Source of the DNA: Neomoorella carbonis
GTDB lineage: Bacteria; Bacillota; DSM-521; Neomoorellales; Neomoorellaceae
Reading direction: 5' to 3'
DNA length: 64,000 bases
NCBI RefSeq assembly: GCF_045278715.1
Contig: NZ_CP136420.1
Location: 620,001-684,000 of the forward strand
A program made the position numbers and the translations under genes. Each line of letters starts with the position of its first letter. Positions within the stretch are counted from its first letter, which is position 1. Positions 7,979-16,546 of the stretch are shown piece after piece. The notes below the pieces were generated by a model. The model did no database searches. It was not told where the DNA came from and saw nothing but the letters and a program-made list of their open reading frames with translations.

Positions 7979-8822
7979 GCTGAAAATCTTCCTGGAAATG
8001 ATCAAGTTCGAGCATACCATTTTTGCCCTCCCCTTTGCATACCTGGGGGCTTTCCTGGCGGCCGGCGGCTGGCCGGCCCCGGCCCAGCTCGGCTGGATTA
8101 CCCTGGCCATGATCGGGGCGCGGACGGCGGCCATGTCGTTAAACCGCCTCATTGACCGCCATATTGATGCCTTGAACCCGCGCACGGCCGGACGGGCCCT
8201 GCCCCGGGGGCTTTTGTCCGTAGCGGAAGTGTGGCTGTATACCCTTCTTTCCTTGGGCCTTTTATTGTATGCCGCCATGCGGCTCAACCGGCTCTGTGTG
8301 CAGCTGCTGCCCATTGCCGTATTTGTCCTGGTGATTTATTCCTATACTAAACGCTGGACCTGGGCCTGCCATCTGGTCCTGGGTCTGGCCGATGCCCTGG
8401 CCCCCGTGGGAGCGTGGGTGGCCGTGCGGGCGGCTGTCGACCTGCCGGCCGTAGTCCTGGGCCTGGGCATGGGGAGCTGGGTGGCGGGGTTTGATATTAT
8501 CTACGCCTGCCAGGATTACGATTTTGACCGGCAGTATGGCATTCACTCTATACCGGCCCGTTTTGGCAAGGCCCGGGCCCTGATCATCGCCCGCTGCCTG
8601 CACGCCTTCGCCATCCTGATGCTCGCCCTGGTGGGCTTGCTCCTGCACCTGGGCTTAATCTATTTCCTGGGGGTATTGCTGGCGGCGGCTATCTTAATCT
8701 ATGAGCACCGCATAGTTTCTCCGGAAGACCTGTCGCGCTTAAACCTGGCCTTTTTAAACTTGAATGGCTATTTAAGCGTACTCATGTTTGTTTTTACCTT
8801 TCTGGCGTTAACCTGGCGTTAA
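7965..8822 (+). CDS. UbiA-family prenyltransferase
   Basis: About 285-residue integral membrane prenyltransferase (4-hydroxybenzoate polyprenyltransferase/MqnP type). The first Asp-rich motif is NRLIDRHIDALNPRTAGR (about residues 59-76) and the second is the YACQDYDFDRQ segment. Together they bind Mg2+-prenyl diphosphate. There are about eight hydrophobic helices. The starts TTG 7944, ATG 7959 and ATG 7965 are all in frame; 7965 has the best spacing from aggaag. It overlaps the ubiD-like gene, so the two are translationally linked and likely prenylate then decarboxylate the same quinone precursor. Confidence 0.85.
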   Translation: MACRKLKIFLEMIKFEHTIFALPFAYLGAFLAAGGWPAPAQLGWITLAMIGARTAAMSLNRLIDRHIDALNPRTAGRALPRGLLSVAEVWLYTLLSLGLLLYAAMRLNRLCVQLLPIAVFVLVIYSYTKRWTWACHLVLGLADALAPVGAWVAVRAAVDLPAVVLGLGMGSWVAGFDIIYACQDYDFDRQYGIHSIPARFGKARALIIARCLHAFAILMLALVGLLLHLGLIYFLGVLLAAAILIYEHRIVSPEDLSRLNLAFLNLNGYLSVLMFVFTFLALTWR

Positions 8823-8850
8823 AGGGGGAACTGGAAAAAGGAGTGAAAAA

Positions 8851-9834
8851 ATGGGCTGGAAACGCTTAATCTTCTTTTTGCTTATCCTGTTTCTGGTTTT
8901 AATGGCAGCCGGCTGCAGGGCGCCGGGAGGTAAGGACAAGGGAGAGGAGAGCCTGAAGCTGGGCCTGATCCCGGTGGAAGACAACTTCCCCTTTTTTGTC
9001 GCCGAGCAGGAAGGCCTTTTTGCCAGGGCCGGGCTGAAGGTCGAGTTAGTACCCTTCAACAGCGCCCGGGACCGCGACCTGGCCCTGCAGGCTAAAAGCA
9101 TTGACGGGGAAGTGGCGGACATTGTGGCGACGGCCCTCCTGCGCAAAGGCGGGACGCCGGTCAAAATCGTTTCCCTGACCATGGGGGCGACACCGTCCGA
9201 AGGACGCTTCGCCCTGGTCGCCCGGCCGGGCTCCGCTGTCAGCCGCCCGGAACAGCTCAAGGGAGCAACCGTGGGCATTTCGGAAAATACCATCATTGAA
9301 TATGTTGCCGACAGGCTCCTGCAGGGCGCGGGGGTAGAACCCGGCAGCGTGCAGAAGGTGGCCGTGCCCCAGATCCCGGAACGCCTGCAGCTGCTCCTGG
9401 GGGGCAGGCTGGAAGCAGCCCTCCTGCCCGATCCCTTTGCCACCCTGGCCGAGAAAAAAGGCGGCCGGGTCATCCTGGACGATACGAAAATTGACCGCAA
9501 TCTGTCCCAGGTGGTCCTGATCTTCCGGGAAGAAACCATCAAGGAGAAGGGGACCGCCATCAGGAAGCTGTTACAGGTTTATGCCGAAGCAGCCGGCCTG
9601 GTAAGCAGCCATGCCGATAAGTACCGCGAGCTGTTTATTGCCAGGGCCAGGATTCCCGAAGAGCTCAAGGATACGTATCTATCACCAAAATTTTCACCAC
9701 CCCGGCTGCCGGCAAAAACCGAAGTGGCCGATGTCCAGGAGTGGATGGTGGCTAAAAAGTTGCTGCCGGCGGCGTACAGCTACGAAGAACTGGTGGACCC
9801 CACCTTTGTACCTGCCGGCGGGGAGAATAAGTGA
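8851..9834 (+). CDS. ABC transporter substrate-binding lipoprotein, NitT/TauT type
   Basis: 327-residue solute-binding protein. The N-terminus has a lipoprotein signal with lipobox LMAAGC, giving a mature Cys near residue 24. The rest matches the NMT1/SsuA-like fold (LIPVEDNFPFFVAEQEGLFARAGL, then the LLPDPFATLAE ligand region). It begins 28 bp after the UbiA-type gene with a clear site (aaaggag), and its stop overlaps the ATPase start as GTGA. The substrate is unknown; nitrate, sulfonate, taurine, thiamine-precursor and aromatic transporters all share this fold. Confidence 0.85.
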   Translation: MGWKRLIFFLLILFLVLMAAGCRAPGGKDKGEESLKLGLIPVEDNFPFFVAEQEGLFARAGLKVELVPFNSARDRDLALQAKSIDGEVADIVATALLRKGGTPVKIVSLTMGATPSEGRFALVARPGSAVSRPEQLKGATVGISENTIIEYVADRLLQGAGVEPGSVQKVAVPQIPERLQLLLGGRLEAALLPDPFATLAEKKGGRVILDDTKIDRNLSQVVLIFREETIKEKGTAIRKLLQVYAEAAGLVSSHADKYRELFIARARIPEELKDTYLSPKFSPPRLPAKTEVADVQEWMVAKKLLPAAYSYEELVDPTFVPAGGENK

Positions 9835-10571
9835 TCCGGGTTTTCAACCTTGATTACACCTATTACACCGGTGCAAGGGCCGTGCCGGCACTGGTTAACA
9901 TCAACCTCGCCGTGCCGGCGGGGCAGACCTGTGTCCTCATAGGCCCTTCGGGCTGTGGTAAAACGACCCTGCTCTACCTGCTGGCCGGTCTTTTGCAGCC
10001 TGCCGGGGGGGAAATATGGATTGGCGGGGAGAGAATAACAAAACCGCGGCAGCGGACGGCAGTGATTCTCCAGGATTACGGTCTCCTGCCCTGGAAAACG
10101 GTGTGGGAAAACGCGGCCCTGGGCCTGGCCTTACGGAAGTTCACCTTCCGCCAGCAACAGGAGCGCCTGCAGCCTTTGCTGGCCGGCCTGGGGCTGGCCG
10201 GCCTGGAAAAACGGTATCCGGCCCAGCTGAGCGGGGGGCAGAAACAACGGGTGGCCATTGCCAGGGCCCTCTCCCTGGAACCGGACGTCCTGTTGATGGA
10301 CGAGCCCTTTTCCGCCCTGGATGCCCTGACCCGGGAAAGTTTGCAGCAGACCCTGGTAGAAATACAAAACCAGCGCCGGCTGACTACCGTGCTGGTTACC
10401 CATAACATCGAGGAAGCCGTTTTTCTGGGACAGCAAATTATTGTCCTGACAGGAGCACCGGGCCAGGTAAAGGCGGTTCTGGCCAACCCGGGGGCAGGGA
10501 GCAGAGACTACCGCTTTAGCGAAAATTTTCATCACCTCTGCTCCCGGGTGCGCCAGCTCCTGCAGGAGTAA
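9831..10571 (+). CDS. ABC transporter ATP-binding protein, NitT/TauT type
   Basis: 246-residue ATPase with Walker A GPSGCGKT, Q-loop ILQDYGLLPW, signature LSGGQKQR, Walker B LLMDEP and switch THNIEEA. These match the SsuB/TauB group. The GTG start overlaps the stop of the binding-protein gene (GTGA), showing translational coupling. It works with the permease that begins about 100 bp downstream. Confidence 0.88.
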   Translation: MIRVFNLDYTYYTGARAVPALVNINLAVPAGQTCVLIGPSGCGKTTLLYLLAGLLQPAGGEIWIGGERITKPRQRTAVILQDYGLLPWKTVWENAALGLALRKFTFRQQQERLQPLLAGLGLAGLEKRYPAQLSGGQKQRVAIARALSLEPDVLLMDEPFSALDALTRESLQQTLVEIQNQRRLTTVLVTHNIEEAVFLGQQIIVLTGAPGQVKAVLANPGAGSRDYRFSENFHHLCSRVRQLLQE

Positions 10572-10668
10572 ACGGCTTCACCAGCCCTGCTTCGCCGGCC
10601 GCCAGAAGCTCATCAAGGAAGAGCAACCTTTTAAGCCCGGCAATCTTATACGGAGGTGTGCAGCTGCC

Positions 10669-11415
10669 GTGCGCGGCTACCGCCAGGCCCTGGCCTATAT
10701 TTTGTCTATCTTTTTTTTGTTTAGCTGCTGGTGGTTTGTGGCCGTATGGATCAACAACCCGGGCCTGCCGGGCCCCTTGCCGGCCCTTCAGAGCCTGGTT
10801 AAGGAGGGGTGGCCGGAACTGGCCCGGCACCTTTACATCAGCACCTACCGGGTGCTGGGGAGCCTGGCCCTGGCCCTTATAATTGGTGTGCCTTTAGGTC
10901 TCCTGGCCGGCCGCCACCGGGCTTTCGATTCCTTCCTGGCGCCCCTGGTCTACCTGCTTTACCCGGTTCCCAAGGTAGCCCTTTTACCTGTAGCCATGGT
11001 TCTCTTAGGTCTTGGTGACGCCACCAGGATGCTGGTCATTTTCCTGGTCATTGTCAATCAGATCTTGATTACGACCCGGGACGCGGCACGGCAAATCCCG
11101 CCCCAGTTGCTGCTGTCCGTTGCTTCCCTGGGGGCCGGGAAAATCAGTCTCTACCGCCAGGTGATAATACCTGCCTGCTTGCCGGAGATCATTACTGCCA
11201 GCCGCATATCCCTGGGCAGCGCCATTTCCGTTCTTTTTTTAAGTGAAACTATTGCCGGCAACAGCGGCCTGGGCTATTTTATCCTGGACGGCCTGTTCCG
11301 GGCCGATTACAGCGCCATGTTTGCCGGGATACTGGCCATGGCCGGCATGGGGCTGGTGCTGTACATGATGCTTAATTTCCTGGAATATCTCCTCTGTCCA
11401 TGGCAGCGGCTGTAG
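10669..11415 (+). CDS. ABC transporter permease, NitT/TauT type
   Basis: 248-residue membrane permease with about six transmembrane helices and the family's EAA-like cytoplasmic loop (SLGAGKISLYRQVIIPACLPEI, about 162-183), which docks on the ATPase. The GTG start follows cggaggtg at good spacing. The 98-bp gap after the ATPase gene holds no other gene. The last 44 bp overlap the convergent zinc-ribbon gene on the other strand. Confidence 0.87.
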   Translation: MRGYRQALAYILSIFFLFSCWWFVAVWINNPGLPGPLPALQSLVKEGWPELARHLYISTYRVLGSLALALIIGVPLGLLAGRHRAFDSFLAPLVYLLYPVPKVALLPVAMVLLGLGDATRMLVIFLVIVNQILITTRDAARQIPPQLLLSVASLGAGKISLYRQVIIPACLPEIITASRISLGSAISVLFLSETIAGNSGLGYFILDGLFRADYSAMFAGILAMAGMGLVLYMMLNFLEYLLCPWQRL

Positions 11416-12025
11416 TTTGACGCTCCGGTTTCTGGCTTTCAATCTCTGTTTTTGCCAGGCGCCGGGCCTCCTGGACTACCTGCCAGGCGGGGTCGTCCAG
11501 GACGGTCTCCCTGGCGGCGATAATTTTTACCGTCTGTTCGATAATGGCTGGTTCGAGGCCAACCCTGGTCATGATCTCCCGGGCCAGGGTAGCGCTGCCT
11601 GCCTTTCCTCCGCCCGCATCCAGGTCGTAGAACAGGCAGGCGGCGATGGCCACCAGTGGCTGTACACCTTTTTCCCTGGCTATTTTTTCGGCAAAACCGG
11701 CGGCCTTTAAGGCCAGGTTGAGCAATTCCCGGTGGTGGAAGAGATTTTTCCGTGCTTCCACTTCCAGCCTATCGCGGATTACCCGGGGCTGGCGCTGGTA
11801 TACAGCGGCCATTTCGCCCAGGCACTTGCTGGCGTAGGAGCACCAGGCGGCACACCCGGGGTCAAAGCGGGGGTTGGTCACCACCTTACGGCAGTGGGGA
11901 CAGCGCAGGGTGACGTCGTCTTTCCAGAACTCAATCAGCCCGCCGCAGTGGGGGCAGGGTTCCTCGAAAATATCGCCGGGCTTCCAGTAGCGCCGGTCCT
12001 GGCCGGGGCAGCGTCCCAGGCTCAT
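11372..12025 (-). CDS. Zinc-ribbon protein with degenerate HD domain
   Basis: 217-residue cytoplasmic protein. The N-terminus carries a two-pair zinc ribbon (CPHCGG at about 24, CPHCRK at about 42) followed by further cysteines (CAAWCSYASKC, about 57-68). The rest looks like an HD phosphohydrolase helix bundle. The metal ligands expected there are changed: the segment that normally reads LLHDIG is LFYDLD, and the later His cluster reads AARET. It may therefore bind rather than hydrolyse. Its 3' end overlaps the ABC permease antisense by 44 bp. The function is unknown; the fold assignment is from family resemblance. Confidence 0.65.
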   Translation of the reverse strand: MSLGRCPGQDRRYWKPGDIFEEPCPHCGGLIEFWKDDVTLRCPHCRKVVTNPRFDPGCAAWCSYASKCLGEMAAVYQRQPRVIRDRLEVEARKNLFHHRELLNLALKAAGFAEKIAREKGVQPLVAIAACLFYDLDAGGGKAGSATLAREIMTRVGLEPAIIEQTVKIIAARETVLDDPAWQVVQEARRLAKTEIESQKPERQTTAAAMDRGDIPGN

Positions 12026-12124
12026 TTTTGGATCCCCCCTACAAGAATGTTACCTGCATACTAATACACAAGCTTCCAGGCAGCTATGATGGAGATCACA
12101 TAGAAAGGGGATTTACCAGGATAA

Positions 12125-13357
12125 ATGCAACCTGTAGACAAAGTAAAGAAAGTTGCTCTCCTGATCATTACCAGCTTGCTCCTCCTTTTAATTAGCGCAG
12201 TACCCGCACTGGCAGCAAGTACAGCCGGCCCCCCCGAGCTTACGGCAGCGGCAGCGGTACTGATGGATAGAGCTACGGGAAAGGTACTCTTCGCGAAAAA
12301 TCCCGATGAACGCAAGGCTCCGGCCAGTACCACGAAAATCCTCACCGCCATGATTGCCCTGGAAAAAGGCCATTTAAATGATGTGATCACAGTGGGGCCA
12401 AACCCGCCGCGGGTGGACGGCACCAGGGTCTACCTGGTGGAAGGGGAGCAGGTTACCATGGAAAACCTCCTTTATGCCATGCTCCTCAACTCCGGCAACG
12501 ACGCCGCCCTGGCTATAGCCGAACATTACGGCGGTTCCCAGGAAGGGTTCGCCCGGCTGATGAATGAAAAGGCAGCCTCCCTGGGCGCGTTGAATTCCCA
12601 CTTTGTTACACCCAGCGGCCTGCCAGACCCCGGCCACTATACCACGGCCCGGGATCTGGCCATCATTGCCCGGGCTGCCATGCAAAATGAAACCTTTCGC
12701 CGCATAGTAGCTACCAGAACCCGGCCCTGGCGCGGCCAGGAATGGGAAACATCCCTGGTCAACCAGAACAAGCTCCTGTGGAACTATGAAGGCGCCGACG
12801 GCGTCAAAAACGGGTATACTTCCGAGGCTCGCTTTACCCTGGTAGGCTCGGCCACCCGGCAGGGGCAGAGCTTCATTGCCGTGGTCCTGGACGAGCCCAG
12901 TGCCCGGGCGGCTGAGGAGGACGTGGCCGCCCTCCTGGACTACGGCTTTAAGGAGTTCCGTTCTTTTCAGCTGGTCCGTCAGGGTGATATAGTAGCCGTA
13001 ATTGACTCGGGTAACGGGAAAAAGATAGAACTGGCTGCCGCCGGTGACCTGGCTGTTGTCCGTAAAAACGATAACAGCAGCCCGCCTGCCGGTCAGCTGG
13101 AGTTATCTTCCCTGAATGGTCCTCTACCTGCAGGTAGGCGGGTAGGAGAAATGGTTTTCCGGCAGGGTGGGGAAGTAATAGGCCGTGTCGATATCGTCAA
13201 CCGCCAGCCCATCCCGGCCCGGCCCCTTAGCCTCAGCGATTGGTGGCTGCGGCTGAGCCTGGCGCTGGGGGCCTTCTTCCTGTTGTACTATCTGGTACAG
13301 GTTAAGCAGCAGCGTCGGCAGGTCTTCCGCAGCCGGGTTTTTAGCGATTACCCTTGA
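12125..13357 (+). CDS. D-alanyl-D-alanine carboxypeptidase, S11 family
   Basis: 410-residue penicillin-binding protein of the PBP5/DacF type, which trims the terminal D-Ala of peptidoglycan stem peptides. A signal peptide (residues about 1-30) precedes the active-site STTK (SxxK), then SGN, then DGVKNGYT where the usual KTG is KNG. A C-terminal beta domain is followed by a hydrophobic helix near residues 375-393 (LRLSLALGAFFLLYYLV) that can anchor it to the membrane. The ribosome binding site is weak (ccagga). In sporulating relatives such enzymes act in cell-wall or spore-cortex maturation; which applies here is not known. Confidence 0.88.
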   Translation: MQPVDKVKKVALLIITSLLLLLISAVPALAASTAGPPELTAAAAVLMDRATGKVLFAKNPDERKAPASTTKILTAMIALEKGHLNDVITVGPNPPRVDGTRVYLVEGEQVTMENLLYAMLLNSGNDAALAIAEHYGGSQEGFARLMNEKAASLGALNSHFVTPSGLPDPGHYTTARDLAIIARAAMQNETFRRIVATRTRPWRGQEWETSLVNQNKLLWNYEGADGVKNGYTSEARFTLVGSATRQGQSFIAVVLDEPSARAAEEDVAALLDYGFKEFRSFQLVRQGDIVAVIDSGNGKKIELAAAGDLAVVRKNDNSSPPAGQLELSSLNGPLPAGRRVGEMVFRQGGEVIGRVDIVNRQPIPARPLSLSDWWLRLSLALGAFFLLYYLVQVKQQRRQVFRSRVFSDYP

Positions 13358-13418
13358 GTCCTGTAAGGCCGCCCGGTCCGCAGCCAGCCCCCTCTGGTCG
13401 CACGGCTATCCGGCCATA

Positions 13419-14837
13419 TCAGGAGAGGAAGCTGCTTGCGGCCCGGGTAGCCAGGGGGATACCCAGGGCTCTGGCCGTTTCCGGGTCCAGGGCAGCCAGG
13501 TCGGCCTTGTTGACCTGCCGGACGGATTTCTTGCCCAGGGCCCGCACTCCTTCCATGATCTCGGCGTTGCACGCCCGTAAAAAATTGGCCAGATTGTGGG
13601 CCGCCTTGTCTACATCCAGCCGGTCCTGATAGCGGCCCCGGGCAAAAACCACCTCGATCGGAGGTTCCCAGGGCATGGCTTTCAAGACCTGGGTGTGGGT
13701 GAGGGCGAAAAGGGCGATAGTACCGATATATACGGCGTCGGCCCCCAGGGCCAGGATTTTTAAAAAGTCGCCCGGGGTAACCAGCCCGCCGCTGGCGATG
13801 AGGCTTACCCTGTCTTTTACCCCCTGTTTTTTTAGAAAAGTGGCCGCGCGGTTGACGGCGTAGACCGTGGGCACGCCAAAGTCATCCTGGATGATGGGCG
13901 GTGAGCCCTTGCTGGCCGCCCCGGCGCCATCGATGGCAATAACGTCGACGTCCGCTTCCAGGAGAATGGCCAGGTCCTTCTCCAGGTCATTGCCGGCACC
14001 AATTTTTGCGCCGATGGGAACACCGCCGGTCAGGCGGCGCAACCTGGTGACCAGGCGCGGCAGGTCTTTGTGCGGGTCTTTGATACCGGGCATGCGGGCA
14101 TGGGTAACAGCCGCCTGGCCTGGCTTGAGCCCCAGGAGGCGGCGGCCCTTGGGAGGTATCTCTGCATAATTGCTGCTGTGTCCCAGACCGCCGATGGCTG
14201 CCTGGCCGAACTGGATCTCTATCATATCGGCCTGTTTTAGTATGTCGGGGTGATGATTCCAGCCGCTGCGGGTGTACTGGAGGATGAGGTGCCTGGCAGC
14301 CTGTCTCTCGGAAGACAAGAAAGGCCCCTCCCCGGTATTGGTGGCGGTACCGGCCAGGCTGGCCCCCCTGGCGAGGGCTATCTTGGTTTTTTCACTTAAA
14401 GCCGTCCCGTAGGCCATGCCGGAAATGACGATGGGCATGCTTATTTTCAGGGGCCTGGCCGCCCGGGGTCCCAGGGTTACCCTGGTATTAACGGGAACGT
14501 TTTCCTCAACAGGAAGCCTGGCCAGCTGCGCCAGGTTAAAAATGAGGCCATCCGTACCGGGGGAACGCCAGGGGCTGCCGAAAGGACGGTGGATGAGCTT
14601 CCCCTGCTGGGCACGCAGATTTGATTCCACAATTTTCTGGAGACCGGTACGGGCGGCGGCCGAGACAAACTCCCAGAAATTCTCCTCATAGGGGTCGGTT
14701 AACAGTGTTTTAAGGAAAGAATCGTGCAGGCGGTTCAACAGGGGACGGCTTAAAAGCCACAGCCCCAAAAAGGTCAGGCCCGCCGAACCAAGGGCTGCTT
14801 TCCAGAGATCGGTATTTCCGGCTTTTCTAATTCCCAT
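13419..14837 (-). CDS. GltB-like FMN-binding oxidoreductase
   Basis: 472-residue protein related to the central FMN domain of glutamate synthase. An N-terminal hydrophobic stretch (about residues 14-32) may tether it to the membrane. The TIM-barrel FMN/substrate segments are visible (MPIVISGMAYGTALS, IAIDGAGAASKGSPP, LIASGGLVTPGDFLKILALGADAVYIGT). The Cys cluster that holds the 3Fe-4S centre in true glutamate synthase is absent, as is the amidotransferase domain. It is probably a stand-alone oxidoreductase of unknown substrate. It is monocistronic and convergent with the carboxypeptidase gene. Confidence 0.78.
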   Translation of the reverse strand: MGIRKAGNTDLWKAALGSAGLTFLGLWLLSRPLLNRLHDSFLKTLLTDPYEENFWEFVSAAARTGLQKIVESNLRAQQGKLIHRPFGSPWRSPGTDGLIFNLAQLARLPVEENVPVNTRVTLGPRAARPLKISMPIVISGMAYGTALSEKTKIALARGASLAGTATNTGEGPFLSSERQAARHLILQYTRSGWNHHPDILKQADMIEIQFGQAAIGGLGHSSNYAEIPPKGRRLLGLKPGQAAVTHARMPGIKDPHKDLPRLVTRLRRLTGGVPIGAKIGAGNDLEKDLAILLEADVDVIAIDGAGAASKGSPPIIQDDFGVPTVYAVNRAATFLKKQGVKDRVSLIASGGLVTPGDFLKILALGADAVYIGTIALFALTHTQVLKAMPWEPPIEVVFARGRYQDRLDVDKAAHNLANFLRACNAEIMEGVRALGKKSVRQVNKADLAALDPETARALGIPLATRAASSFLS

Positions 14838-15050
14838 CTGACGCTCAGTTCCCTTGTGGACAATGTATTATCAGTATTTACTCCTTAGCAATAAAACATT
14901 CAAAAACCCAGTAAAATCAAGGCCGGAGGGATTTAACAAAAGAAGGAAGTTCAAAATAGTCCAGATGAAAACCTAGTAATTTCAAGGCTTCGGCAACAGT
15001 CCGTTAGCAAGTGATTTGCAAGTGGTTTGCGAAGCAAGTAGGGTGATCGT
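14838..15050. other. Intergenic region with short tandem repeat
   Basis: 213-bp AT-richer intergenic stretch. Near 15009-15030 there is a tandem pair of 11-bp units, GCAAGTGATTT then GCAAGTGGTTT, ending about 20 bp before the DUF2283 gene. No confident promoter or gene was seen. It forms the left edge of a decayed patch that extends to about 16490. Confidence 0.4.
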
Positions 15051-15434
15051 ATGACCGAAGCAATGAGCTATATTAAGTTGGCCGAGGCGGTTTCGCAAAC
15101 GGTCGTAGGTTCCGGCCTCCCCCTCTTACGGGTATCCTACGACCCGGCAGGAGACGTCTTATACGTACATTTCACCGAACAGCCGGTCGCTGCCGACGAC
15201 AGCGAATTCGTCGGGGACGACACCGTGGTGCGCTACCGCGGCAGTGAAGTGGTCGTGGTGACCATTTTGCGAGCAGGCGGAAACGGGGAAAAGAGGGAGG
15301 GCAAAGGAAGGCAGGCGTATTCCGGGCATAAGGGGCGAACTTTCTGCTTTGAGGCGGCAATTCAGCCCAGCAGAGATTTAATCGCCGGGCGGCGGCACTG
15401 GGGAAAAAGGAAGCCGCCCCGAGTTTTTTATTAA
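15051..15434 (+). CDS. DUF2283-domain protein, C-terminus possibly altered
   Basis: 127-residue ORF starting with ATG after gtagggtgat. Residues about 25-75 match the DUF2283 pattern (LRVSYDPAGDVLYVHF ... DDTVVRYRGSEVVVVTIL), a small beta domain often found beside toxin-antitoxin or mobile genes. The domain normally ends soon after VVVVTIL. The remaining about 55 residues are basic and low in similarity to anything recognised, which suggests a frameshift or read-through into unrelated DNA. The neighbours are gene remnants, so this may also be decaying. Function unknown. Confidence 0.5.
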   Translation: MTEAMSYIKLAEAVSQTVVGSGLPLLRVSYDPAGDVLYVHFTEQPVAADDSEFVGDDTVVRYRGSEVVVVTILRAGGNGEKREGKGRQAYSGHKGRTFCFEAAIQPSRDLIAGRRHWGKRKPPRVFY

Positions 15435-15591
15435 CGGTTTACAATGCCTTTCCTGATCGCCATTTTAAAATTGCAACCACCAAAGAGGGGTGAAAATTAT
15501 ACAGAGTTGATTTTTCCTGGAAAACTCCTGGGAAGACGGGGACAAAATTGCCGACATGGGCCACACGGCTCTGGTAAATTTTAATAACAAT

Positions 15592-15620
15592 GCCCGCCCC
15601 GGTGGATAAGCGGGCCTTTT
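15592..15620 (+). terminator. Probable rho-independent terminator
   Basis: GCCCGC stem and GCGGGC with a 12-base loop, followed by CTTTTCC. It could end transcripts from the DUF2283 gene. Confidence 0.5.
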
Positions 15621-15645
15621 CCTGAATTTACGGCCAGCAAAAAAA

Positions 15646-16044
15646 TCATTGCTCCAATTGTTTCTTCAGGGCGTTTATCTCTTCCGGGTCAAGCCCTGTG
15701 GCTTTAATAACAGTATCAATGTCAACGTTGAGCAAAAGCAGGTTCCGGGCCACTTCCCGTTTGCCTTTCAGTTCGCCTTCAAGTTCGCCTTCCAGTTTTC
15801 CTTCCAGTTTTCCTTCTATCTTGCCTTTCAACAAAGCCTGCCGCTGCATCTCTTCCAGGGTCAATTCCAGGTTGTAAATCATCCGTTCCACCTCCAAGGG
15901 ATTGCTTGCGTCCAGGATGCGGTCAACCTTTTCCCTAAAACCTTCAGGTATTCTAGGCTTGACAACGTTCTTCAGCCAGCTAGTGATATGGCGGAACTCA
16001 TCAGGCGTGAGGCGCTTTAATATCCCCGCCAGTTTCTGCAGGGA
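15646..16044 (-). pseudogene. Rpn/PD-(D/E)XK nuclease-family transposase remnant (C-terminal part)
   Basis: A minus-strand open frame reads from about 16044 down to the stop at 15646 and has no proper start. It encodes RSASLQKLAGILKRLTPDEF, then WLKNVVKPRIPEG, then a Lys/Glu/Gly repeat (KIEGKLEGKLEGELEGELKG), and ends in VIKATGLDPEEINALKKQ. This is the typical C-terminal third of Rpn-type recombination-promoting nucleases. The N-terminal nuclease domain is missing, and the frame breaks exactly where an integrase remnant begins on the other strand. A TTG at 15897 could start an 83-residue peptide, but this is most likely a fragment. Confidence 0.65.
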
Positions 16045-16484
16045 TGCGGAACGTGAAGGGATTAAAGCCCAACACCGTCAACCGCCGCATGAAGGCCCTG
16101 TGGTCCTGGCTCTCCTGGTGCGTGAGATAGGACCTGGCCCCCAAACTCCCGGACTTCCCTAGGGGCGTGCCGGAAGCCAGGGGCGCGCCGGAGGCCCTGG
16201 AGAGGGCCGAAGTCAACAGGCTCCTGCCGGAAGTCGAGAAGGGAGGGAACGCCAGGGACGCTGCCCCGATAAGGCTGGCATACACAGGTGTCCCCAGGAG
16301 GTTTTTAACGCCTAAAACTGCCGGCAGCACCCGCCGCATACCCGTTGACCACCAAACGATTGAGATTTTAATAGGGCAAAAAGGAGCCAGGCCGCCGCCC
16401 GGCTTTGGATATTTATTCCCCCGTCTTACCCGATACCCAGATAGAGCCCAGGAAGCCTTGAGAATGAAGGGTTCTAGGGCTTGA
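16044..16484 (+). pseudogene. Tyrosine recombinase (phage-type integrase) remnant
   Basis: A single plus-strand frame with one internal TAG (16128-16130). Before it lies GLKPNTVNRRMKALWSWLSW, typical of the core-binding domain of site-specific integrases. After it come ALERAEVNRLLPEVE and LAYTGVP, then TPKTAGSTRRIPVDHQTIEI, all from the catalytic domain. The stretch that should carry the first catalytic Arg, between LAYTGVP and RRFLTPKT, is deleted, and the C-terminal HxxR and Tyr are not recognisable. It is therefore broken by a stop codon and at least one deletion. Confidence 0.72.
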
Positions 16485-16546
16485 AACAAATATTATATTC
16501 TCCGCTCATTACCGCGCCTGGAACTGGACAGACTAGGGCCAGGCAG

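Noticed and set aside
16128..16130. In-frame TAG read as pyrrolysine in the integrase
   Set aside because: The catalytic region is also deleted further on, so the stop is a sign of decay. No pyrrolysine genes are in the window.
16001..16489. Minus-strand open frame of 162 codons opposite the integrase remnant
   Set aside because: The plus-strand frame shows recognisable integrase segments. The minus translation is unrecognisable.
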